NCBI GenBank assembly: GCA_013289955.1
Contig: JABCYZ010000021.1
Location: forward strand, 1-64,000
Direction: 5' to 3'
Source of the DNA: Acidobacteriota bacterium
GTDB taxonomy: Bacteria; Acidobacteriota; Terriglobia; Acidiferrales; UBA7541
Length of the DNA stretch: 64,000 nt
A program made the position numbers and the translations under genes. The notes beneath the pieces are model-generated. The model did no database searches. It had not been told where the DNA came from and worked only from the letters and a program-made list of their open reading frames with translations. Below are positions 1-9,065 of the stretch, piece by piece; positions within the stretch are counted from its first letter, which is position 1, and each line of letters opens with the position of its first letter.

Positions 1-13
1 AACAGCGAGCGAC

Positions 14-102
14 TGGTGGACGGGGAAGGATTCGAACCTTCGTAGCCCGCAAGGAGCGGCAGATTTACAGTCTGCTGGTTTTAGCCACTCACCCACCCGT
101 CC
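14..102 (-). tRNA. tRNA-Tyr (GTA)
   Basis: On the minus strand the sequence folds as a long-variable-arm tRNA. The acceptor stem GGACGGG (102-96) pairs with CCCGTCC (24-18), followed by discriminator A and an encoded CCA (16-14). The anticodon loop within CAGACTGTAAATCTG gives anticodon GTA, and the extended variable arm is typical of bacterial tRNA-Tyr. The T-loop GGTTCGAATCC is intact. Confidence 0.95.
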
Positions 103-263
103 CGCGAAAACAAAAGGACGCTAACTGCTTGTCCCCCAAAACTTTTTCAGCAAATCCTCGCGCTGCAAAACAAAAACACAAAAAGGACTCGTGTCAAAAG
201 ACACCAGCCCGTTTATTTTTCCTGCAAGGATTTGCTCCGCCTCACTCCCCTGCAAATTCCTGG

Positions 264-339
264 TGGAGCTGGCGGAGGGAATTGAACCCCCGACCCTCTG
301 ATTACAAATCAGATGCTCTACCAGCTGAGCTACGCCAGC
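264..339 (-). tRNA. tRNA-Thr (TGT)
   Basis: A complete cloverleaf lies on the minus strand. Acceptor GCTGGCG (339-333) pairs with CGCCAGC (274-268), followed by discriminator T and an encoded CCA. The anticodon arm TCTGA-TTTGTAA-TCAGA has anticodon TGT (Thr, ACA codons). It lies about 160 nt upstream of tRNA-Tyr in transcription order, so the two may be cotranscribed. Confidence 0.95.
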
Positions 340-645
340 CTCGCTCAAACCGGGTAAGAATAGCAGAAGGGGCAAGTAAATTGCAAGGGGGTGAATCGGA
401 TTTTGGAGCACGTCGGGGACCAAGTCTGTGGAAAACCTGTTTCCCTGTGTCGCACTCCTAGCGGCTCTATCTTTCGATTCCTCTATAGTTTAGCATAAAA
501 CCCGGGTTCCGGCCGGGGGCGCGTCCGGGAAGAGCAAGCGACCACGGTTTTATCCTCAAAATGTAGCCGCCTTCCGGAACGGTCCGTTTGCCTGGGAACG
601 TGCAATTTCGCAATATCGAAAGTTCAAATCGTGGAAGCCGGACAG

Positions 646-1710
646 ATGACGAAGCGAAGCGTTGCTCTAGGGATCCTGGCCATACTCGTTGTAGGCGCTC
701 TTGCACTTTACGGTTACCGGCGCTTCGGCGTTTCTGGACCGAGCGCGCGCGACCAGCTTCTCGGCGAGATGCCCGCCGGCGCGAGCGCCGTTCTCTTCCT
801 GGACCTCGATGCGCTGCGGCAATCGCCATTTCTTGCTGAACTCTACAAATGGGCGCCCGAACCCAAGGCCGATCCGGACTACGCACAATTTCTCAAATCC
901 TCCGGATTCAACTATGAAACCGATCTGAGCCGCGTGAGTGTCGCGGTGATGAAGCACGGACAAGAGAGCGATCTTTTTGCCGTGGCCGACGGAAAATTCG
1001 ACCGGAAAAAAATCTCTGCGTATGCATCCGAAACTGGAACGCGAATTAGCCGCGGCGGAAGAGAGATCTTCTCCGTGCCGATCTCCGGCAGCGCTCGGCG
1101 AATCACGTTCACCTTCTTGGGGAACAACCGCATGGCGCTGACAAACGGCACGAGCCTCGAAGCGACGCTATCCGAGCCGCCCGGAGGCTCCGATAGAGAA
1201 GCTTGGCGTGAGCGTTTCCGCAGGCTGGCCGGCTCACAGGTCTTCGCCGTGGTGCGCCAGGATCGAGGTGCCGGCGCGGCACTAAGCGCCAGAGCTCCCG
1301 GCGGACTGCAATCCCCGCAGCTCTCCGCCCTGATCGACCAGCTGCAGTGGATCACCGTCGCGGGAAAGACGGAAGGCGACCGCCTGCGCGTCGTAACCGA
1401 AGGCGAAGGCAGTTCGGATGCACCTGCGCGGCAGTTGTCCGACGTGCTCAACGGTTTGCTGGTGCTGGCGCAGGCAGGACTCCACGCCGAGAAGTTGCGG
1501 CACGAGCTTCCGCCAGAGGTGCGTGAAGCATATCTCGAGCTGCTAAAGAGCGCGGACGTCTCGGAAATTGACCGTGGCGAGACGAAGTCCGTTCGGCTAA
1601 TCCTTGATGTAACGCCCGAGTTTCTCGAAGCCGCTCGCGCCTCTATACCCGCCGCACCTGCGGCCCCTCAAAATAAGTCCCTGCCGAACAAAAGCACCAT
1701 CCGAAACTAG
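646..1710 (+). CDS. membrane-anchored hypothetical protein
   Basis: The protein starts MTKRS and has one hydrophobic N-terminal segment (about residues 6-22) followed by a large soluble domain, so it is probably anchored in the inner membrane and faces the periplasm. The body alternates beta-rich and charged stretches and ends in a Pro/Ala-rich tail. It loosely resembles bacterial DUF3352-type proteins, but I cannot name a function. ATG 646 is preferred because TGGAAG lies 8 nt upstream; an in-frame GTG at 631 is the alternative. It is a single gene between the tRNAs and a convergent M23 peptidase gene. Confidence 0.75.
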   Translation: MTKRSVALGILAILVVGALALYGYRRFGVSGPSARDQLLGEMPAGASAVLFLDLDALRQSPFLAELYKWAPEPKADPDYAQFLKSSGFNYETDLSRVSVAVMKHGQESDLFAVADGKFDRKKISAYASETGTRISRGGREIFSVPISGSARRITFTFLGNNRMALTNGTSLEATLSEPPGGSDREAWRERFRRLAGSQVFAVVRQDRGAGAALSARAPGGLQSPQLSALIDQLQWITVAGKTEGDRLRVVTEGEGSSDAPARQLSDVLNGLLVLAQAGLHAEKLRHELPPEVREAYLELLKSADVSEIDRGETKSVRLILDVTPEFLEAARASIPAAPAAPQNKSLPNKSTIRN

Positions 1711-1721
1711 CCCGAGGCAAT

Positions 1722-1748
1722 AAAAAATGCCCCGAAGAGACCGGGGCA
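1722..1748 (-). terminator. intrinsic terminator of the M23 peptidase gene
   Basis: On the minus strand TGCCCCG (1748-1742) pairs with CGGGGCA (1734-1728) around a 7-nt loop, followed by a T6 run. It lies 31 nt after the M23 stop and is correctly oriented for the minus-strand gene. Confidence 0.8.
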
Positions 1749-1778
1749 AGAGGAACTCGCCGAAGCACGCGGCCGCGA

Positions 1779-2663
1779 CTAGTCGCCTACGGTACTTCCC
1801 TTCATATAGCGCCAGGGATTGACCGGCGCGTTGTTCACGCGGACTTCGTAGTGGACGTGCGGGCCCGTAGAGCGGCCGCTGATGCCCGTGTAGCCGATGA
1901 CCTCGCCACGCTTGACGCGCGTGCCCGGCACCGCCGAGAAGGAGGAGAGATGGGCATACCAAGTGCTGATGCCGAAACCGTGGTCGAGCACCACCAAGCG
2001 GCCATAGCCGGAATGGTTTTCGGCGATAGTCACGATGCCGTCCGCAGTAGCGTGAACCGGCGCGCCGTAATCGGACGCCACATCGACGCCGGTGTGAAAC
2101 GCGCCCTCACCGTTAAAAGGATCGAGACGCTCTCCGAAACTGTCCGTGATGTGCCCTATCACCGGCCAGATCGACGGCGTATACGTTGAATCTGCGAAAT
2201 TCATCGCGGGCATGAGTTGCATGCCACTCGAGGAGACGGCAATGACGGCGGCGTTCCTCTTTAAGAAGGTATATTGCTCAATGGACCTGTCGAAGGCGTC
2301 TTCCGGCGAAGCCTGGCTGTCGGTTGAATCGAAGGCCGCGGGGTGGTAGCGGAGCACGCCGTACGTCATGGCCACTTCGGTGGCCAGAGACTGGAGAGAA
2401 TCGAGGCGCTGGTTGGTGTCGTTGACCGTGCTCTGGAGCTGCCGGTACTGCTTCTTGAGCGTTTCCTGATCGTGCCGGAGGGCGTTGTAGTTGCCGACCT
2501 TCCAGAGCATTCTCGAGTAAGAACCAATTGCGGCAACCACAGTAACCGCGCCGATGATGGCCAGAACGGCAAGGCTATGGAGCACGTAGGCCGGAATAAC
2601 AAGCTTTTGCAGCTTGCCAGGCGTCGTCGCAATATAAAACGTATAGTTCTTGCTCGTAATCAC
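1779..2663 (-). CDS. M23 family metallopeptidase
   Basis: This is a murein endopeptidase of the LytM/M23 family, 294 aa. The short cytoplasmic N-terminus is followed by one membrane segment (about residues 22-48), a coiled-coil stretch (about 55-95, rich in Gln/Leu) and a C-terminal M23 domain. Zinc ligands are visible in HTGVD (the HxxxD motif) and in GPHVHYE (the HxH motif). This architecture matches periplasmic M23 proteins that cleave peptidoglycan cross-links or activate amidases. The gene ends in a clear intrinsic terminator and is divergent from thiL. Confidence 0.93.
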   Translation of the reverse strand: MITSKNYTFYIATTPGKLQKLVIPAYVLHSLAVLAIIGAVTVVAAIGSYSRMLWKVGNYNALRHDQETLKKQYRQLQSTVNDTNQRLDSLQSLATEVAMTYGVLRYHPAAFDSTDSQASPEDAFDRSIEQYTFLKRNAAVIAVSSSGMQLMPAMNFADSTYTPSIWPVIGHITDSFGERLDPFNGEGAFHTGVDVASDYGAPVHATADGIVTIAENHSGYGRLVVLDHGFGISTWYAHLSSFSAVPGTRVKRGEVIGYTGISGRSTGPHVHYEVRVNNAPVNPWRYMKGSTVGD

Positions 2664-2978
2664 AGACTTGGTCCCTCAGGTCTTCTAACTTGTCAAAAGC
2701 GGGCTATCTGCCCTGGCGCCCGCAAAAAAGAACCACTTCGGAACTGTATGCATCCAAATCTGAACCGTAAGCCTCGGTCCGCGACCTTGCTCATACTAAA
2801 TTCTGTAGCCCTGCTCGTCAACCCTGTATTTTACAGTTCGAAGAACAGGATGTGAAAAACCGTCCCACCTGTACGTAGGGACAGGTGGAGGAGGCCTCCG
2901 AGCTAAGTGCCGGCGGGGGCCGCCAGTTCGCTCATCGCGTCCCCAGAACGAGTGCCCGAGCTATACTCGAGGAGAATC
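2664..2978. other. divergent intergenic region, M23 peptidase / thiL
   Basis: These 315 nt carry the start regions of two divergent genes. I see no convincing RNA gene, repeat or full promoter pair. The only clear signal is the thiL Shine-Dalgarno at the right edge (AGGAGA, about 2970-2975). Confidence 0.5.
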
Positions 2979-4007
2979 ATGAAGAAAACTAAGCACGCCC
3001 CGCCTGATCTCAAGGGCCGCGAGGAGGATACCCTTTTGCGGCGGATAGAAGAGATCGCCGCCGGGACAGGAACTCGCAGTTCGGGCGTGCGGCTGGGTCC
3101 AGGCGACGATGCGTCGGTTTTCAGAGGGTCGAGGGGATGCGAGCAGGTTCTCACCTGTGACTGGTTCTTGGAGGGCACGCATTTCCTCCGGGACCGGCAT
3201 CCGCCGGATGCGGTCGGCTGGAAATGCCTGGCCCGGGCTTTGAGCGACGTGGCGGCCATGGGCGGGGTAGCCCGGTGCTTCCTGTTGAGTTTGGCTCTAC
3301 CGGTCTCGCACACCGGCCAGTGGCTTGACGAGTTTCTCGGGGGATTGCGCCGTGCCGCAAAGCGATTTGGGTGCGCGCTGGCCGGCGGTGATACGACCGA
3401 GAGGGCAGACATCCTGATCAGTGTGACGATCGTCGGTGAGGTGCGGACCGGAGGCGCAGTTCTGCGGTCTGGAGCGCGCCGAGGCGACCTCCTCTTTGTA
3501 AGCGGGCGGCTCGGTGAGGCGGAAGCGGGTCTTCGACTGATTCGCAAGAGCAAGCGACGGGCAAACAGCCGCTCTCCCCTTTTAAGGAAGCATCTCTACC
3601 CTGAACCTCGGCTGGCGTTGGGCCGCTGGCTTGCCGAAAAACGCCTCGCTTCGGCGATGATGGATCTCTCGGACGGTCTTTCGGCCGACCTGCCGCGCCT
3701 GTGCACGGCAAGCGGTGTTGGAGCGCGGCTCAGGGCGCGAGAGATTCCGGCAGTGCGAATGCGCGAACGCGGGCGGATGGGCGAGGCCGCGCTGCTCGAT
3801 CTGGCTCTCAACGGTGGCGATGACTACGAATTACTCTTCACCGTGCCCCGGCGAAAATCGAAACAGATTCCGCGCTCCTTCGATGGACTTCCCGTCACAG
3901 CGATCGGCGAGATCACCAGAGAGCGAGCGTTGCTGCTTATAGATGAGCGCGGGTGCGAAGTCCCTCTTGCTAACCGTGGCTGGGATCCCTTCCGCAAGTC
4001 TCCATAA
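2979..4007 (+). CDS. thiL: thiamine-monophosphate kinase ThiL
   Basis: ThiL phosphorylates thiamine monophosphate with ATP to give thiamine diphosphate, the last step of cofactor synthesis. Family motifs are present in order: LGPGDDASVF, DWFLEGTHF, the AALSD-like RALSDVAAMGG, AGGDTTER, DLSDGLSADL and LNGGDDYELLF. The length (342 aa) is normal. ATG 2979 is chosen over an upstream in-frame codon at 2907 because GGAGA sits directly before it. A basic insertion (KSKRRANSR) between the two halves is unusual but not disruptive. Confidence 0.95.
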   Translation: MKKTKHAPPDLKGREEDTLLRRIEEIAAGTGTRSSGVRLGPGDDASVFRGSRGCEQVLTCDWFLEGTHFLRDRHPPDAVGWKCLARALSDVAAMGGVARCFLLSLALPVSHTGQWLDEFLGGLRRAAKRFGCALAGGDTTERADILISVTIVGEVRTGGAVLRSGARRGDLLFVSGRLGEAEAGLRLIRKSKRRANSRSPLLRKHLYPEPRLALGRWLAEKRLASAMMDLSDGLSADLPRLCTASGVGARLRAREIPAVRMRERGRMGEAALLDLALNGGDDYELLFTVPRRKSKQIPRSFDGLPVTAIGEITRERALLLIDERGCEVPLANRGWDPFRKSP

Positions 4008-4273
4008 GGATTGATCTCGAACGCACCAGGCTCCAGCCATTCCGCCATCGCCGGGCCAGTCCCCCGCTTTTTGAGCGCGGCGCAGGTGCAATCTCAAGGA
4101 CAGTAAATGAACCTGTCTTTCTCGCTGGACCAAATCCGTTCTTTGGAACAATTGTTTCGGCCGAACGCCGCGACTACTGTCACGCGCGAAGTGTCAGCGG
4201 GTCCCTTTTGCTCCCCGGCCTCCCTCGCTTGACTTCTGACAAAAAGATCCTGGTTGTGTCCTGAGGAGGGAAC

Positions 4274-5107
4274 TTGAAAAGACTCTGCTGTCTCTTGGTG
4301 TTTGCCTTGCTTGCCTATTGGCCTGCTGCGGCCGAGGCTCAGGCGCCCATTCGCATCAATTGTGGCGGACCGAGTTATACGGATTCGAGCGGAAATGTCT
4401 GGAAAGCGGACGCGGACTTCAAAGGTGGCAGCGTCAGCCAGACGCAGGCGCATGTCAGCGGCACATCCGATCCGGCGCTCTTTCAAGATGGCCGCCTGAA
4501 CGCCGCCAGCACGCCGCTCCTCTACTCGTTTCCTGTCGCTGACGGCAAATATCACGTGAACCTGTACTTTGCGGAAACCAACCCGTCCGATCAGAAGGTG
4601 TCCGCGCGCGTGTTCGACGTTAAAATCCAGGGCAACTGGGCGTTCCGGAACCTGGACATTTTCGCCAATGCCGGCGCGAACGGCGCCCTTATAAAGGAGG
4701 CGGACGTCTCCGTTAGCAACGGAACCCTCAGCGTGGAGTTCGACAACGTCATCGGAAATGCCTTGGTCGACGCGATAGAGATCCTGCCCGGCACGTCAGG
4801 ACCAATCCTCTCTCTCAATTTCAAATATCCGGACGGGACGCCTGTCCTCGGCACCCTCGGCTACGCGGTCACCTCTCCGGTTCTGTCTTTTGAAGGAAGC
4901 CAGGCGCTCGTCAACGGCAGTGCCGAGAGCGCACTGTTCGCAAATCCCAGCGCTCTCGGCATCAGCGCGCAGTTCACCGTGAAACTCAGTCTCACCGACA
5001 ACGCCGGCCATACCTTGTGGCAGTTAAACCTCGGAATGAATCCGGCGCAGGTGAATCTGGGCGGGATACAGAGCTCGTCGCTCAGCGTGGTTGTTCAGAA
5101 AATGTAG
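4274..5107 (+). CDS. secreted malectin-domain protein
   Basis: The protein has a signal peptide (KR, then about 15 hydrophobic residues, cleavage near AEAQA) and a malectin-like carbohydrate-binding domain. The latter is recognised by IRINCGGPSYTD near the N-terminus, YHVNLYFAET in the middle and FDVKIQGN plus VDAIEIL later. A C-terminal beta-rich stretch (about 180-277) is of unknown type. Malectin folds bind oligosaccharides, so a cell-surface glycan-binding role is inferred. The start is TTG, supported by a strong GAGGAGGG Shine-Dalgarno just upstream. The gene ends 25 nt from the convergent PBP gene. Confidence 0.85.
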   Translation: MKRLCCLLVFALLAYWPAAAEAQAPIRINCGGPSYTDSSGNVWKADADFKGGSVSQTQAHVSGTSDPALFQDGRLNAASTPLLYSFPVADGKYHVNLYFAETNPSDQKVSARVFDVKIQGNWAFRNLDIFANAGANGALIKEADVSVSNGTLSVEFDNVIGNALVDAIEILPGTSGPILSLNFKYPDGTPVLGTLGYAVTSPVLSFEGSQALVNGSAESALFANPSALGISAQFTVKLSLTDNAGHTLWQLNLGMNPAQVNLGGIQSSSLSVVVQKM

Positions 5108-5132
5108 CGAAGCGGCTGGCCGTCCGGGACGC

Positions 5133-7451
5133 TCACCCGGGAGAGACGCCGGATGTGGTGGCCGGCGACGCCGTGGTCTTGGTTGGCGGCGTCGCCACCG
5201 GAGGCTTTTCCCTTGGCGCGGCGGGCTCGTCCGTTTCTGGCGCCGTATCGGGCGTGTCTACGTTGACCTTGTGGTCGAGCGCCTGCTGCTCGAGCGTAAC
5301 CACATTGGCGAAATCGAGCGGCGGCTGGCCTTCGAGCGCGGTTTTCATGAACTCCAGCCAGATCGGAAGCGCCGCGCGGGCGCCGGTTTCCTTTTTGCCC
5401 AGCGAAATCTGTTTGTCGTCGAAGCCCACCCACACGCCGCAGGTCAGCTGCGGAGTAAAACCCATGAACCAGGCATCCGTGTAGTCCTGCGTGGTTCCGG
5501 TTTTCCCCGCGGCGGGCCGGCCCAGGGCTTTTGCCTGGACGCCTGTGCCGAACTGGATGACCTCTTCGAGCATGGCGGTCATCGTGCGGGCCACATCCGG
5601 CGAGATCACGTCGTGCACTTCCGGATGCGCTTCTTCCAGTAGCGCGCCGTCGTAACTCGTCACTCGGCGAATCATGTGCGGGTCGATGCGGATGCCGTCA
5701 TTCGGGAACACCGTGAACGCCGAGACGTGCTCGATCAGTTTCATATCCGCCGCGCCCAGCACAAGCGGAAGGTACGGCGGGAGCGAGGTGGTGATGCCGA
5801 ATCGACGCGTCATGTCCACAACGGAATTGATGCCGACTTTTTCCGCGAGCTTGACGGCGGGGACATTGCGAGAGCCGGCCAAGGCGCGCCGCAGAGTAAT
5901 CGTGCCTTCGTATTTCTCGTCGTAGTTGTGCGGAGAGTAGGGCTGTCCGCCGCTGATCACCGTGAACGGCGTATCCACAACGGTGTCGAACGGCGTCGAG
6001 CCTTTTTCGATGGCGTCGGCGTAGAGATAGACCTTGAACGAGCTGCCCACCTGACGGTAGGCCTGCGTGGCGCGATTGAATTTTGAATCTTCAAAACTGT
6101 ACCCGCCGACCATGGCCTTGATCTCGCCGGTCGAATTATCGATCGCCAGAATGGCGGCCTGCGGCGCTGGCTGCTGCTCGAGTTGCACGCGCGCGGTGGC
6201 TTCATGCAATTCCTGGATCGAGAATTGCGCCAGGTCGCCGACTTTCAGCAGCTCCGTGGGCTTCTTGCGGCCGGTCCAGGCGAAATCCGGCGGCGAAAGG
6301 ATCGCGCGGTAAGTGCCGATCTTGATTGTGGCGTACTTGTCGTCCACGGAAAGCACCAGGCCCGTGACATAAGAACCTTTTTCGATGGCATGCCGCCAGT
6401 CGTCGTCTTCATAGCTATCGAGCTTGCCGAGATTGTCGCGCAGAATGTTGGCTGGTTCGCCGCGCCAGCCGTGGCGCCGGTCATAGCTGTGTAGACCGTC
6501 CCGCAGCGATTGATTCGCGGCTTGCTGCATCTTGATGTTCAGCGTGGTGTAAACACGCAGGCCGCGTTCGTGGACGGCTTCCGTGCCATAGGTGGACTCC
6601 AGATACTTGCGAATTTCTTCGAAGAAATAAGGCGCCAGATCGTTGCGCGGATACTGCAGGTGCAAGCCAAGCGGCGTTTTCTTCGCCGCTTCCTCTTCGC
6701 TGGGGCTAATCTTGCCTTCCTCCTCCATGCGATGGATAACAAGATTGCGGCGGGCCAGAGCGCGCGCAGGGTCAGCCAGAGGCGAATAGATCGGACCGCG
6801 AATCATCCCGGCGAGCAGCGCGGCTTCCTGTAATTTCAAGTCGGTGACGGATTTGCCAAAATAAAATTGTGCAGCAGCGGCAAACCCGTAGTTGCCGTGC
6901 GCCAGATAGACCTGATTGGCGTACATGGTGAAAATCTGGGGTTTCGTGTAGCGCCGCTCGATCTGCAACGCCAGCAAAATCTCCTGCATCTTCCGGCGGA
7001 AGCTGATCTCGCTGCGGTCGAGGAACAGGTTTCCCGCCAGCTGCATACTGATGGTGCTCGCGCCCTGCGCCTTGCCGCCGTGCAGAATCTTTCGCCACGC
7101 GGCTCCCGCGATGCGCGGAAAATCGATGCCCCAATGTTCTTCAAAGTGCTGATCCTCGATGGCCGTCACTGCGTTGTAGAGAACTTTGGGGCACTGTTCG
7201 TACGTCATCAGGATGCGCCGCTGCAGTGCGAAGCTGCCGACCAGCTGGCCGTCGTCGGCATAAACCTCGGTGACAACGGTAGGGCGATACGTTTCGAGCG
7301 CGCGAATCTCCGGCAGGTCGCTCGCGTAAACGAACAGCAACCCGCAAGCCGCTCCGAGCGCAATGGCGCAAAGCAGCAGAAATGCGAGCGCCACACGGTC
7401 AATCAGCTTCCAACCGCGCAGCCGGAGTGTGATGGGAGGCAGGCTCAACAT
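5133..7451 (-). CDS. mrcA: class A penicillin-binding protein (PBP1A-type)
   Basis: This is a bifunctional peptidoglycan synthase of 772 aa. One membrane anchor (about residues 18-43) precedes a GT51 transglycosylase domain with the catalytic EDQHFEEHWGID motif (Glu99) and QGASTISMQLAGN. The transpeptidase domain follows, with SxxK at S470-K473, SRN at 527-529 and KTGTT at 650-654. The C-terminus is a Pro/Thr/Ala-rich tail of about 50 residues. All catalytic motifs are intact. The gene stands alone on the minus strand and faces the malectin gene tail to tail. Confidence 0.96.
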   Translation of the reverse strand: MLSLPPITLRLRGWKLIDRVALAFLLLCAIALGAACGLLFVYASDLPEIRALETYRPTVVTEVYADDGQLVGSFALQRRILMTYEQCPKVLYNAVTAIEDQHFEEHWGIDFPRIAGAAWRKILHGGKAQGASTISMQLAGNLFLDRSEISFRRKMQEILLALQIERRYTKPQIFTMYANQVYLAHGNYGFAAAAQFYFGKSVTDLKLQEAALLAGMIRGPIYSPLADPARALARRNLVIHRMEEEGKISPSEEEAAKKTPLGLHLQYPRNDLAPYFFEEIRKYLESTYGTEAVHERGLRVYTTLNIKMQQAANQSLRDGLHSYDRRHGWRGEPANILRDNLGKLDSYEDDDWRHAIEKGSYVTGLVLSVDDKYATIKIGTYRAILSPPDFAWTGRKKPTELLKVGDLAQFSIQELHEATARVQLEQQPAPQAAILAIDNSTGEIKAMVGGYSFEDSKFNRATQAYRQVGSSFKVYLYADAIEKGSTPFDTVVDTPFTVISGGQPYSPHNYDEKYEGTITLRRALAGSRNVPAVKLAEKVGINSVVDMTRRFGITTSLPPYLPLVLGAADMKLIEHVSAFTVFPNDGIRIDPHMIRRVTSYDGALLEEAHPEVHDVISPDVARTMTAMLEEVIQFGTGVQAKALGRPAAGKTGTTQDYTDAWFMGFTPQLTCGVWVGFDDKQISLGKKETGARAALPIWLEFMKTALEGQPPLDFANVVTLEQQALDHKVNVDTPDTAPETDEPAAPREKPPVATPPTKTTASPATTSGVSPG

Positions 7452-7540
7452 CGCTTAGATTTTATCTTACACACAGGCCGGCGGGGAGTTCCATGTGGCG
7501 CGTGGTTCCTTTCCGGGTCGCTGCCGGTCGGGCGTTTCGG

Positions 7541-8455
7541 TTAGCGGATTTGGCCGCAGTTGGGACACTGGCCGCTGCCTTTCGGATAAAACATGGCTCC
7601 GCATCCATTTGGACATGGCGCTGGCTCGCCTTCCGGGCGGTATGGCTCTCTTCCCGTCCGGAGATGAAAAATCGAAGCGGCTTCTTCCATCGTGGCTGCC
7701 TCAATGTGATGACAGAAGACCGGCTCTTCTCCCATAAGACCACGGGAAAGCAGATCCTTCACGTCCTCGGCCCGACAGAGCGTCGTGCCGGTGTTGTCTC
7801 GCTCGCGCCAGAACTCATAGGCCTGCATGGGCGCCGCGCCGGTTTTGTACTTGGCGTTTTTGGCGTCGATCCTCTCGCCTTCCGGATTCTTGTAATACCG
7901 CTCCCCGGCGCATGAGCGGCAAAGCGTCCGATCGCCCACGACAACTTCACGCTTGAAATTGATGCCTTCGCCGCATTCGGCGCATACCATGCGCGGCCCC
8001 TTGAAGCCGGGCAGATCTTCGGGTTGCACTTCGACTCTTACCCATTGCTTGTCAAAGAGAATTTCATCCGGGAGCGCGGCGTAGGCTTTTTGCTGCCCGG
8101 CGTCTTTCGTCATTTCCGGAAACATTTCGCGAGCGGCCTGCTTTGAGGATTCCTTGGCAGCGATGCGCACGGCGCGGCCGGTCTGGAGATCAACGAACGT
8201 GGCGGCAACTTTGCCCCAGTCGCGGAATTTCAGCGCGCGCTTTCCAAGCCGGCAATGGGAGACCAGCGCCACGGCATCCGTCACGCAGCGATCGATCTCC
8301 ACGTAGGTAACGATGCGCTTGCGCTCGGCGACCGGATCCAGGATCCCCAACTCCCGGAGGCCCAACATCGCCAGCCGCACGCCCAGCACTTGTCCCGCGC
8401 AGAGATGCCCGTGCGCGACGGCTGCAAGCTCCAGATATTCAGAAAGAGTCTTCAT
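7541..8455 (-). CDS. FmdE-like protein with C-terminal zinc ribbons
   Basis: The N-terminal half (about residues 1-115) is an FmdE-type domain (formylmethanofuran dehydrogenase subunit E family). It has HGHLC at 15-19, CVTD at 57-60, C68 and the DWGKVAATFVD segment. It is followed by a treble-clef-like CAEC...CRSC zinc finger (C158/C161, C179/C182) and a final CPNGCG...CPNCG ribbon. FmdE proteins bind metal and occur in molybdopterin/formate contexts, but no fmd or fdh genes are visible here, so the substrate is unknown. The region between the zinc sites (about 195-270) is unfamiliar to me. Confidence 0.8.
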   Translation of the reverse strand: MKTLSEYLELAAVAHGHLCAGQVLGVRLAMLGLRELGILDPVAERKRIVTYVEIDRCVTDAVALVSHCRLGKRALKFRDWGKVAATFVDLQTGRAVRIAAKESSKQAAREMFPEMTKDAGQQKAYAALPDEILFDKQWVRVEVQPEDLPGFKGPRMVCAECGEGINFKREVVVGDRTLCRSCAGERYYKNPEGERIDAKNAKYKTGAAPMQAYEFWRERDNTGTTLCRAEDVKDLLSRGLMGEEPVFCHHIEAATMEEAASIFHLRTGREPYRPEGEPAPCPNGCGAMFYPKGSGQCPNCGQIR

Positions 8456-8509
8456 GGTGGGGCAGCGCTCAAGAACGTAGTCTATGCAATCCGGGCCGAT
8501 GAAACGAGT

Positions 8510-9031
8510 CTATGCCTTTTCGGGCGCCGTCCAGGGATGCGGCTGACCCGCTTCCTGAAAAGCGAAGATGGTCATCAGCAGCGCGAGTCCGGAGAGCGCC
8601 GCGTCCTCCAAAACCTTCAGGAGATTGATCGGCTGGGGCGTCGCAAAGCACCCGCAATTGATGTTCATGTGCAGGAGGTAGGCGCGCAGGACGGCGAAGG
8701 AGAAGCCGAACATGATCAGCGTGAGTACCGGAGCCCAAATGCGCAAACGCCAGCCAAGCAGAACGAACAGCCCGAGAATGATTTCAGTGAAAGGCAGGGC
8801 GTGGGCCACGAATTGCACTCCCCATTCCGGCAGCATCTTGAACGCTTCCACTTGCGTGGCGAAATTCGAGATGTTCATGGAGATGGAGAATTTCAGGATA
8901 AAAAATGGCCACAGATTGCTGTTCGGAAGAAAAATCTTCGAATAGCCCGCGTAAAGGAAGATGACGCCAAGAAGAAGCCGCCCGGTCCAGATGACTAGGC
9001 GGCGGAGGTTCCATGGGCTGGATTCGAGCAT
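8510..9031 (-). CDS. MauE/DoxX family membrane redox protein
   Basis: This is a four-helix membrane protein of 173 aa. The opening GRLLLGVIFLYAGYSKI is typical of DoxX/MauE, and a NINCGCF cysteine motif lies in the loop after helix 3. MauE-type proteins move disulfides or electrons across the membrane. The DsbA-like gene 34 nt upstream on the same strand suggests a DsbA/MauE-type thiol-redox pair acting on periplasmic proteins. Confidence 0.87.
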   Translation of the reverse strand: MLESSPWNLRRLVIWTGRLLLGVIFLYAGYSKIFLPNSNLWPFFILKFSISMNISNFATQVEAFKMLPEWGVQFVAHALPFTEIILGLFVLLGWRLRIWAPVLTLIMFGFSFAVLRAYLLHMNINCGCFATPQPINLLKVLEDAALSGLALLMTIFAFQEAGQPHPWTAPEKA

Positions 9032-9065
9032 GTCTCGATGTCTTCCCGGTTGGCCTGGCGATGTT

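Noticed and set aside
121..423. Minus-strand frame containing GVAQLVEHLICNQRVGG
   Set aside because: This is the well-known false translation of a tRNA (here tRNA-Thr), not a protein.
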